This document shows, piece after piece, positions 18,853 through 26,200 of a stretch of DNA of 64,000 nucleotides (within the stretch, counting starts at the first letter, position 1; each line of letters begins with the position of its first letter). Source of the DNA: an uncultured Lachnospiraceae bacterium (GTDB lineage Bacteria; Bacillota; Clostridia; Lachnospirales; Lachnospiraceae); the NCBI GenBank assembly GCA_934294885.1, contig CAKRAK010000003.1:1-64000 (forward strand), in the 5' to 3' direction. Below the pieces are notes generated by a model, which searched no databases, was not told where the DNA came from, and worked only from the letters and a program-made list of their open reading frames with translations. A program made the translations under genes and the position numbers.

Positions 18853-18889
18853 TGCACCCTAATCTGCACACTAATTTGCACCCTAATCA
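18853..18889. repeat. three tandem TGCACCCTAAT-type repeats
   Basis: Three imperfect 12-base direct repeats (TGCACCCTAATC, TGCACACTAATT, TGCACCCTAATC) lie between the tRNA and the integrase stop. They overlap the last codons of the integrase only at their end. Repeats of this kind next to a tRNA and an integrase are good candidates for integrase arm-binding sites. Confidence 0.6.
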
Positions 18890-20004
18890 AGTAAACTAAC
18901 AGTATTATAATCATTAACAGTATTAGTATGAAAATATCTGTCATATGTAAATTTTACAGAACTATGACCCAAAATTCTACTTACAACAGCAACATCAGCG
19001 CCCTTATTAATTAAATTAGATGTAAACGAATGTCGAAGCGCATGCAAACCATTATACGGTATATGAGCATCTTCCAAACAAATACGCATAAATGTCTGCT
19101 GAAAACTTCTTAATTTCATGCAGCCGCCTAACTGGTTATGGATAATATAATCAGAATCAATATCATCCGACAAGAGCCATAACAAATACTTCCGGCAGTT
19201 ATCCGACATTGGAACATCACGAACAGAATTAGACGTTTTAGGAATTGATATCACATCCTTATATACTTTATTATTTGAATCTCTAGCTTTGATATGTGAC
19301 AATGTCTTATTAACATGTATTATTTTTCTATCAAAATCTAAATCGTTTTTCTGAAGTGCAAGCAGTTCACCGGCACGTAAACCGGAATAATACAAAACCA
19401 AGTAACCAGGAGCAACCCGATATCTACGAATATCACGAAAAGAATTTGATATAATACCTTTTTCAATCGTATCAACCAATACATTTATTTCATCAGATGT
19501 ATATACTTGTATTTTTTTAGTCTTTTTTACTGAACGAGGAACAACCAAAAAAGATGCAATATCATAATCAATATCTTTTTTCTTATAAGCATAAAACAAG
19601 ACCATTCTAAACATATCATATATTTTTTTTATAGATGAATTAGAAAGAAAAGAAGCAAGTGAAACTAAATAGCCCTGTAACAAACCATCATCTAATTTAT
19701 ACAATGGAATATCTATCTTAGAATCTTTGATATAACAATTAATAGTACTTTCATACCTATCATATGTGGAATCTTTAACGACACCTTTTTTGTAGTGATC
19801 AATATAATCGTAACAATAGGCTGAAAACAAAACAATATTATTAGTATTCAAATTATTATACTTAATATCAAAAACAAATTGATCTATTTTAGATTGAACT
19901 TCTTTTTTTGTATAACCATAAAAAGACTTATAAATACCATTGAACTGGACATTTCCCTGATAATATCCCTTTTTATCAGAAAAATGGATAGAACCAAACG
20001 ACAT
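18883..20004 (-). CDS. tyrosine recombinase / phage integrase
   Basis: About 373 residues from ATG 20004, which has the Shine-Dalgarno AAAGGGGG; the longer frame to 20046 runs through a GC-rich hairpin and is unlikely to be translated. The N-terminus looks like an arm-binding domain (a beta-rich stretch from MSFGSIHFSDKKGYYQGNVQ), then a SAM-like core-binding domain (about 75-170), then the catalytic domain. The first Arg is in YYSGLRAGELLAL, the HxxR is in HALRHSFTSNLI, the second His is in ILGHSSVKFT and the Tyr nucleophile is in YDRYFHTN. All catalytic positions appear present. It lies next to the tRNA, as expected for the enzyme that inserted the element there. Confidence 0.93.
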   Translation of the reverse strand: MSFGSIHFSDKKGYYQGNVQFNGIYKSFYGYTKKEVQSKIDQFVFDIKYNNLNTNNIVLFSAYCYDYIDHYKKGVVKDSTYDRYESTINCYIKDSKIDIPLYKLDDGLLQGYLVSLASFLSNSSIKKIYDMFRMVLFYAYKKKDIDYDIASFLVVPRSVKKTKKIQVYTSDEINVLVDTIEKGIISNSFRDIRRYRVAPGYLVLYYSGLRAGELLALQKNDLDFDRKIIHVNKTLSHIKARDSNNKVYKDVISIPKTSNSVRDVPMSDNCRKYLLWLLSDDIDSDYIIHNQLGGCMKLRSFQQTFMRICLEDAHIPYNGLHALRHSFTSNLINKGADVAVVSRILGHSSVKFTYDRYFHTNTVNDYNTVSLLD

Positions 20005-20026
20005 AATAATCCCCCTTTCAGGATTC

Positions 20027-20062
20027 GCCCCGGGGCGCATGAGCATATGCGCGCCCCTGGGC
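20027..20062. other. GC-rich hairpin between Zot-like gene and integrase
   Basis: GCCCCGGGGCGCAT (20027-20040) and ATGCGCGCCCCTGGGC (20047-20062) form a long, very stable stem around GAGCAT, with one mismatch and a two-base bulge. It stands out in an element that is otherwise strongly AT-rich. It could be a terminator for the morphogenesis genes (no clear T run on the minus strand), an origin or a packaging hairpin. Confidence 0.65.
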
Positions 20063-20065
20063 TTT

Positions 20066-20938
20066 CTACTTGTTTACACGTTTTTTATACGAGTGACGAA
20101 CATTATTTATCAAATGATAATCATTGTTAGCAGCTCCCTGCTTAGTTATAACTTCCGCATCAGAAACAAAATCATGCTTTTCACATTTTTTAGAAATGTC
20201 CTCAACCATAGCATAAGTATCATAATTTTCATAGACCTCATCAGTTGTATAGTTGTACATAACGCGCAAAGGCTTAACCATTAACAGATTAGAGCAGTTC
20301 TCAACTTCCCAAGCGTCATAGACACTAATTTTCTGAATACGAAGCGGCTTGAAATAGTGACATTCATAGACTGCGCTCGTTACCTGGCGAAGTAAAGCGT
20401 CCATATGTCCGAAACGTTGTGAGGTCAAATAAATACCAATCTTATGATGGCGGCTGGTCAAAATAGTATTAAGTGCCGGAGTGCTAAAATTATTCTTGAA
20501 TTTTCGGGAATTAAATTCAACAGAAGCTTCATCAATTAGAAACAGATTAACAACACCCGGATCAGAGCCCTGACAATCAACCAGCTGTTGTAAACTGGTT
20601 AATTTAATATACGGTATTAATAAATCGACGTTAGAATAGACAACAATTTGTTGAGTCACCCACTTATTATTTTGAAAATCAAAAACAGGCTTACCGTTAT
20701 ACCGTTCATATTGATGGGTAATAAAGCGCACACACTCCTTAGTCTTACCTTGTCCAAATAATCCGGTAAGACAGATAATCCGACCATACGCATTACACTC
20801 ATTCCAGCGCTTATATTTAATCCACTTAAATAAATCCGGAAAAATTCCGATTATTATACGTGGAAAATTAATATACAAAAATCTAAAAAATGGAAAAAAC
20901 AATGAAAACAAAAATAAAACAGCTAAAACCTTACCCAT
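20066..20938 (-). CDS. Zot-like assembly ATPase (inovirus pI type)
   Basis: 290 residues. An N-terminal membrane span (about 4-24) precedes a P-loop ATPase: Walker A GLFGQGKT (59-66) and Walker B LFLIDEA (132-138), followed by a conserved-looking SRHHKIGIYLTSQRFGHMD, where the arginine and terminal glutamine fit the sensor region of zonular-occludens-toxin/pI proteins. In filamentous phages this protein drives coat assembly at the inner membrane. The membrane span lies before the ATPase here, whereas in M13 pI it lies after. An FtsK/HerA-like role in conjugation is the main alternative, but the small size, the small membrane-protein neighbours and the lack of a relaxase favour inovirus. GAGG precedes the ATG. 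Confidence 0.82.
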   Translation of the reverse strand: MGKVLAVLFLFSLFFPFFRFLYINFPRIIIGIFPDLFKWIKYKRWNECNAYGRIICLTGLFGQGKTKECVRFITHQYERYNGKPVFDFQNNKWVTQQIVVYSNVDLLIPYIKLTSLQQLVDCQGSDPGVVNLFLIDEASVEFNSRKFKNNFSTPALNTILTSRHHKIGIYLTSQRFGHMDALLRQVTSAVYECHYFKPLRIQKISVYDAWEVENCSNLLMVKPLRVMYNYTTDEVYENYDTYAMVEDISKKCEKHDFVSDAEVITKQGAANNDYHLINNVRHSYKKRVNK

Positions 20939-20943
20939 AACAA

Positions 20944-21075
20944 TTACCTCATCCTTCCAAAACTGGTGCCAACGATACCGATAAATTCAATAACAATGCA
21001 ACAAAAAATAATAACCGCAATGCTGCGACCATCCAGCACATCACCATTGTTAAGCAACCAATCAATTACATCCAC
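20944..21075 (-). CDS. 43-residue membrane protein, candidate major coat protein
   Basis: A small ORF starting at GTG 21075 with GAGGTG six bases upstream, ending six bases before the Zot-like start. It begins MDVIDWLLNNGDVLDGRS (net acidic, amphipathic), has one membrane span (AVIIFCCIVIEFIGIVG) and ends in a short basic tail (GRMR). This acidic-hydrophobic-basic layout at about 45-50 residues matches mature filamentous-phage coat proteins, though no signal peptide is present. It could instead be a minor tip protein. The assignment is by shape only. Confidence 0.6.
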   Translation of the reverse strand: MDVIDWLLNNGDVLDGRSIAVIIFCCIVIEFIGIVGTSFGRMR

Positions 21076-21085
21076 AGCAATCACC

Positions 21086-21472
21086 TCAATTCTTTCGTTT
21101 AAGTCTGCCAATCGACTTAGCAATCAAATCAATCACATCAAACGCAATCAGAATCCATACAGCCATTAGAATTAGATTATAAATTCTGACAACCAAAATA
21201 TAATAATCTCCAAGTGTAACCGATTCAGGAAGTTCCCGGATATAACCAAATGAAACAAGATTATCTAAACCATAATCAGGAATCGGAACAGAATCATTAA
21301 CCAGTTGATTAACTTCTTCCGTGGTAGATTCTTCCGTTAATCCCTCTGTGCTTCCGGCATCTTCAACAATCTGGTCAACAGTAGTCTGTTGGATAATCTC
21401 ATCCGCTGGATCTGAAAAGGAAGCAGCGGAACAATTAAAAGACAATAACATAATTAACAATAATGTAATCAT
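21086..21472 (-). CDS. secreted single-span membrane protein of the inovirus-like element
   Basis: 128 residues. A signal peptide (ITLLLIMLLSFNCSAASF) is followed by an acidic, Thr/Glu-rich region (about 25-65), a membrane span (YYILVVRIYNLILMAVWILIAF, in part) and a basic tail GRLKRKN. The ATG at 21472 overlaps the stop codon of the preceding 56-residue ORF by one base, so translation is coupled. By position it could be the counterpart of pVI or a coat protein; by topology (signal peptide, acidic, span, basic tail) it is also a candidate coat precursor. No family recognised by sequence. Confidence 0.65.
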   Translation of the reverse strand: MITLLLIMLLSFNCSAASFSDPADEIIQQTTVDQIVEDAGSTEGLTEESTTEEVNQLVNDSVPIPDYGLDNLVSFGYIRELPESVTLGDYYILVVRIYNLILMAVWILIAFDVIDLIAKSIGRLKRKN

Positions 21473-21642
21473 TAGAAAATCCTCCTAAAAATAGTCAATA
21501 AACCTTTGATAATTAACCCGGCAATAGAGCCTAACACAACCAATATACCAATCTGAAAAAAGCTAATTCCGTAACCACAAATATAAAATTTCATCTGCAA
21601 AAGTTTAAAAAACCAAGTAATACAGTAACCAACTTTACCCAT
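21472..21642 (-). CDS. 56-residue membrane protein of the inovirus-like element
   Basis: The ATG (21642-21640) overlaps the upstream gene's TGA by one base, and its own TAA overlaps the next ATG by one base, a tight three-gene coupling. It begins MGKVGYCITWFFKLLQMKFY, carries a hydrophobic span (GISFFQIGILVVLGSIAGLII) and ends in a basic tail (FRRIF). Small single-span proteins between the adsorption protein and the Zot ATPase are typical of filamentous phages (pVI, pVII, pIX). Which one it corresponds to cannot be told. Confidence 0.65.
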   Translation of the reverse strand: MGKVGYCITWFFKLLQMKFYICGYGISFFQIGILVVLGSIAGLIIKGLLTIFRRIF

Positions 21643-23177
21643 CACATACCACTTCCTTTTCCGAAGATTCCAGCAACAGCAGAAGCAACCGCAGCCAATG
21701 CATTTATGGTTAATACAATCATAGTAATAATAATGACAGAAGATATATATGTTTTAATCAAGTCCCAGATAGAAGCGGGGATATACCTGAAAGTGTTAGC
21801 CAACAACGAAATCAAACCACCATCTAAAAGACCAAAGCCGCCACGAACAAAGTCATACATATAACCGACGTTATTACTTAACAAGCCGCCAGCATTAAAA
21901 CCAGAGGAAGTATCACCGTCTAACATGCCTCCGGTATAATCTCCATCACTTACATAATCATTATCCGGCGTCTGTTCATAAGCTGTAGAAGCACTTGAGC
22001 CATTCGCAAAAACAATTTGAACCCAGTTACTAGCTTTGTTACCTTGCCTAAACCGAACACGAACATATAAACGTTGAACAATTTTTAAATCCGAAACAGA
22101 ATGAATCCATGTAGAAACATCATTAAATAGATAAGCAGAATCAAAAATTAATCCGGAAGAGCCGGGCTCAATCTTTTTCCCGTTATAAAAATACTTATAC
22201 GATAGAGTAAAATCACCATCCGCTTTATTCTTACACTGTGCGCCAACCTGAATATCATAGGCGAGATTATCAATAGAAGCGGCTTCCTGAGACGTATCGA
22301 CCAAAACGGACATACCTTTTCTAGGCTTAAAAACATCTTCACTATTCGAATCAAATGTATAAAGCGCATTAACCAACGGAGTAGGAATTGAACCATCAGC
22401 TTCCACATTACCATTTTGAGAATTGGCGATAGACGTAGCAACAAAATCAGCATTCTCGGCATGTGAAACATCACCGGTCTGTAAGTAAGCATTTAAGTCA
22501 TTTTCAAAAGTAGAAGATTCCTTATCAAAGATAGGGATATCGGTAATAAGACTAAAAGGACAATCAGTATACCAATAGCACAACTTCAAATATCCTGTAT
22601 TTGTGCCATCTTCAAAATTTCGCGGATCAGCTGGAGAAGGACCCGGATCATCCTTATTCTTCCAAACGGTATACCGGACATCAGTACCAAAAGCAATACC
22701 AAAATCGGCAGCATCTTTATTACCGTATGAGCAATAAAGAATATATTTGTAGCCCTTTAAATCATGTTTATCTTTAATAAAATATAAACATGAGCCATCC
22801 TCAAAGGACTTAGCGAGACCACTTCCAAGATATTTAACATACCAATTATATCGATCATTATTATAATTAGGATCACAATAACTAAAATTAAACTGTCCCT
22901 CAATTACCTGACCGAGTGCATTAACCATATCATAATCCCTCTGATGGCTGGTATCCTCCGCAGGCTCATCCACATGCTCAGTATCAACTGAGCTGTCGCC
23001 GTCCAAATATCTATCCAAATTGGATTGATCAGGATCTTCCGTAGAACCTAAAGCAGCTTCACCCAATTCTTGATTAATTCCATCTACAGCTTCACCAGTT
23101 CGACCAACAGCATAAGCATTTACCGGAACACTGAGAAGCGAAAGAGCAATAGCAAAAGCCAAAAGATATTTTTTCAA
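21642..23177 (-). CDS. secreted, C-terminally anchored protein, candidate adsorption/tip protein (pIII-like)
   Basis: 511 residues. Signal peptide KKYLLAFAIALSLLSVPVNAYA; a large extracellular region with four to six cysteines in the middle (CDPNY, SCLYF, LYCSY, LCYWYTDC); a Gly/Ser/Asp-rich stretch (about 400-440, GGMLDGDTSSGFNAGGLL); then a C-terminal hydrophobic anchor (SSVIIITMIVLTINALAAVA) and a short tail. The layout (signal peptide, receptor-binding domains, glycine-rich linker, C-terminal anchor) is that of pIII, the filamentous-phage tip and receptor-binding protein. The start is TTG 23177 with GAGGTG upstream. It is the first gene of the minus-strand cluster. No sequence family recognised. 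Confidence 0.65.
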   Translation of the reverse strand: MKKYLLAFAIALSLLSVPVNAYAVGRTGEAVDGINQELGEAALGSTEDPDQSNLDRYLDGDSSVDTEHVDEPAEDTSHQRDYDMVNALGQVIEGQFNFSYCDPNYNNDRYNWYVKYLGSGLAKSFEDGSCLYFIKDKHDLKGYKYILYCSYGNKDAADFGIAFGTDVRYTVWKNKDDPGPSPADPRNFEDGTNTGYLKLCYWYTDCPFSLITDIPIFDKESSTFENDLNAYLQTGDVSHAENADFVATSIANSQNGNVEADGSIPTPLVNALYTFDSNSEDVFKPRKGMSVLVDTSQEAASIDNLAYDIQVGAQCKNKADGDFTLSYKYFYNGKKIEPGSSGLIFDSAYLFNDVSTWIHSVSDLKIVQRLYVRVRFRQGNKASNWVQIVFANGSSASTAYEQTPDNDYVSDGDYTGGMLDGDTSSGFNAGGLLSNNVGYMYDFVRGGFGLLDGGLISLLANTFRYIPASIWDLIKTYISSVIIITMIVLTINALAAVASAVAGIFGKGSGM

Positions 23178-23202
23178 TTTAACACCTCACTTTCCTAATG
23201 GT

Positions 23203-23254
23203 CGTCCTAACACATAAGACATTCCCCTATATGTATGTTATCACTTAGAGGACG
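23203..23254. other. intergenic inverted repeat at the right edge of the element
   Basis: CGTCCTAA (23203-23210) and an imperfect complement ending AGGACG (23249-23254) enclose about 35 bases that include ATTCCCCTAT (23221-23230), a 10-base match to the T-arm/acceptor side of tRNA-Glu (18786-18795). It could mark the right attachment site or an operator for the minus-strand cluster. No clear sigma-A promoter for that cluster is visible here. Confidence 0.35.
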
Positions 23255-23256
23255 GC

Positions 23257-26200
23257 ATGAGAGTTTCTGCATGTACAAGAGGTGCAGATGCTACTCGAGT
23301 CGGTCGAAGAGGATATTATACTCTCACGGATGCAGATGGTTCTTATAGTGGTAATGCGTTTGTGGCACCATGGGCAAATGCATCAAAGCCAATATTTGAA
23401 TATCGATTAAATGATGATGAACAGGCAACTATCACAAAGTATACTGGTAGTGTGGCATATCTGACAATACCGGATGAATTGGACGGATATCCGGTAATTG
23501 GTATTGGTAATGAAGTTTTTAAAGGAAATACTTCTTTGAGAGGTGTTGTGATTCCGGATAGTATTACAACGATAGGTGATTGGGCGTTCAGTGGATGTAA
23601 GAATTTATCTGATATCACATTATCAAAGGGATTAGTTACTCTTGGCAAAGATGCATTTGCTTATACAGCAGTAAAAAGTATTGAAATTCCAAAATCACTA
23701 GAGACTGCATATACTGGAAATCAAGATGATCGTGCGATTTATGATGGACCGTTTTACAATTGTGAGCAGTTAAAGACTGTAACATTTGAAATAGGTTCTA
23801 CTGAAGTAGCTCAGGATTTATTTGCAGGATGTACGGGATTAGAAAGCATTGTAATACCTGATACGCTTACCACAATAGAACGAGGTGCATTTAGTAATTG
23901 TACAAGTCTGAACAGTGTAACAATATCTAATTCTTGTACAACAATTGGTAACTGGGCTTTTAGAAATTGCACAGCATTAACAAAAATTACAATTCCAAAT
24001 AGTGTAATCAAAATTGGAGAATTTACATTTGAAGGATGTAAAGTCTTAGAAGATATCACTTTGTCAAAGGGATTAGTTGCTCTTGGTAAAGATGCATTTG
24101 CTTATACAGCAGCAAAAAGTATTGAAATTCCAAAATCACTAGAGACTGCATATACTGGAAATCAAGATGATCGCGCGATTTATGATGGACCATTTTACAA
24201 TTGTGAGCAGTTAAAGACTGTAACATTTGAAAAAGGTTCTACTGAAGTAGCTCAGGATTTATTTGCAGGATGTACGGGATTAGAAAGCATTGTAATACCT
24301 GATACGATTACCACAATAGAACGAGGTGCATTTAGTAATTGTACAAGTCTGAACAGTGTAACAATATCTAATTCTTGTACAACAATTGGTAACTGGGCTT
24401 TTAAAAATTGTACATCCTTACCTGAAATCAACATCCCAAATTCAGTTACCGCAATTGGAAATTATGTATTCTCAGGTTGCAGCAATTTGAAAAAGGTTCA
24501 TCTACCGAATATACGAGTAAATGTAACAGAGGGAATGTTCGAAAATTGTTCCTCTTTATCAGAAATAAACTTACCAGATACACTTACAGCAATCCAGAAT
24601 AAAGCATTTATAAATTGTACTTCATTAGCAGAATTAGTCCTTCCGAAAAATGTAACTACAATAGAGAATGATGCTTTTTCTGGTTGTACTGGACTTACGA
24701 AGATAACGATTCCTGAAAGTATGCGTACGATTGGTAAATGTGCATTTTCACATTGTGAAGTATTGACAGATTTAAAGATTGCAGAAGGAACAACCTCTAT
24801 TGGCGAAAAAGCATTTGAATATTGTGTATTACTGGAAAAGGTAAAATTACCGGATACATTAAATACACTGGAGGCTTCTGCATTTACAAATAGTGAGAAA
24901 ATATCTGATTTGAATCTTGGTGCAGGATTAACTGTGATACCAAAGTATTGTTTCTATCAGATTCCTGCGTTGAAGAAGGTTATATTGCCGCAGCAGGTTA
25001 CTACAATTAATGACTATGCATTTGCAAACTGTACAGCATTAAAGGATATTACCATTAACCAAAAGGTTACATCAATTAAAACCAGTGCTTTTTCTTACAG
25101 TGATATGGTAATCCACGGCGTATCCGGTTCTTATGCGGAGACCTTTGCAAAAGAAAATGATTATATGTTTGTTCCACTGGATAATCCGGCAACTGCAATT
25201 CAATTAAATGCAACAAAATATAGCATTGCCAGAGGAAAGACAAAACAATTATCAGCTACCATTACACCATTGGATTCATCTGACCAGTTGACATGGACTT
25301 CTTCAGATGAAGATATTGTAACTGTTACAGATACCGGATTAATAAAGGGTATCAAAGTTGGTAATGCAACTATCATAGCTATGGCAGGTGATGTGGTTGA
25401 GACTTGTGACATTACGGTTTATGAAGGTGTTACAGGTGTTGACTTGAATAAGACATCAAATGAAATGACAGTAGGGGATACCTTCCAGCTTACGGCAACC
25501 GTGTATCCTGAGGATGCAGCCAATCAGAAGATTAGCTGGAGCAGTAGTGATGAAAAGGTAGCAACCGTAGATAAAGATGGTTTGGTTACTGCAAAAGCAT
25601 ATGGTAAAGCAACCATCACGGTAACAACAGAAGATGGTGGTTATACAAGAAGCTGTGATATAACAGTCAGCCCTATTGCGGTTACGGGAATTACCCTTAA
25701 TAAGAAAACAGTTACAGTTGGTGTGGCTGAGTCATTTACATTAGTACCAACCATCACACCGGAAAATGCCACAGATAAATCTGTTACATGGACTTCAAGT
25801 AAACCGGCAGTTGCAACCGTAAAAGATGGTGTAATCACAGGTGTAAGCGAAGGAACTGCCATTGTAATTGCTAAAACTGTGGATGGAGCAAAGACTGCAT
25901 CGTGTACCGTTACCGTAAAGGGAGGTGCTACAACCATTGCTGTTACAGGTGTAACATTGGATCAGACAGAAGCAACATTAGAAACCGACAGCACCGTAAC
26001 TTTGGCAGCACAAATTTTACCGGAGAATGCAACAAATAAGAAAATCTCATGGATTTCAGATAATGAAGAAGTAGCAACTGTTGAAAATGGAGTTGTTACC
26101 CCTCACAAAGCAGGTACAGCGACCATCACGGTAACAACAGCAGATGGTGGTTATACAGCAGCTTGTATCATTACAGTTAAAGATTTGACAGTAGAAGGAA

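Larger units (their letters stand above)
18802..23230 (-). mobile_element. integrated inovirus-like (filamentous phage) element or remnant at tRNA-Glu
   Basis: Six minus-strand genes lie tightly packed between the tRNA-Glu 3' end and the truncated-looking surface protein gene. In transcription order they are a secreted protein with a C-terminal anchor, a 56-residue membrane protein, a 128-residue secreted membrane protein, a 43-residue membrane protein, a Zot-like ATPase and a tyrosine integrase. The order adsorption protein - small membrane protein(s) - Zot matches gIII-gVI-gI of filamentous phages. There is no secretin, as expected where the host has no outer membrane. No replication initiator or ssDNA-binding gene is visible, so it may be defective or use an unusual replication mode. 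The right edge is uncertain: it lies between about 23,178 and 23,260. Confidence 0.7.

Noticed and set aside
18640..18894. An 84-codon open frame on the plus strand across the tRNA
   Set aside because: It runs through the tRNA gene, its promoter and its terminator, and has no ribosome site or protein-like composition.
20005..20046. N-terminal 14-residue extension of the integrase
   Set aside because: It would be read through a very stable GC hairpin, while ATG 20004 has an excellent ribosome site.
20066..20938. Conjugative coupling protein or FtsK/HerA ATPase
   Set aside because: Too short, no relaxase or type IV secretion genes nearby, and the small membrane-protein neighbours fit filamentous phage better.
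23600..25100. Regularly spaced repeats that resemble a CRISPR array at first sight
   Set aside because: They are coding leucine-rich repeats in one long open frame; the units differ in sequence and there are no spacers.
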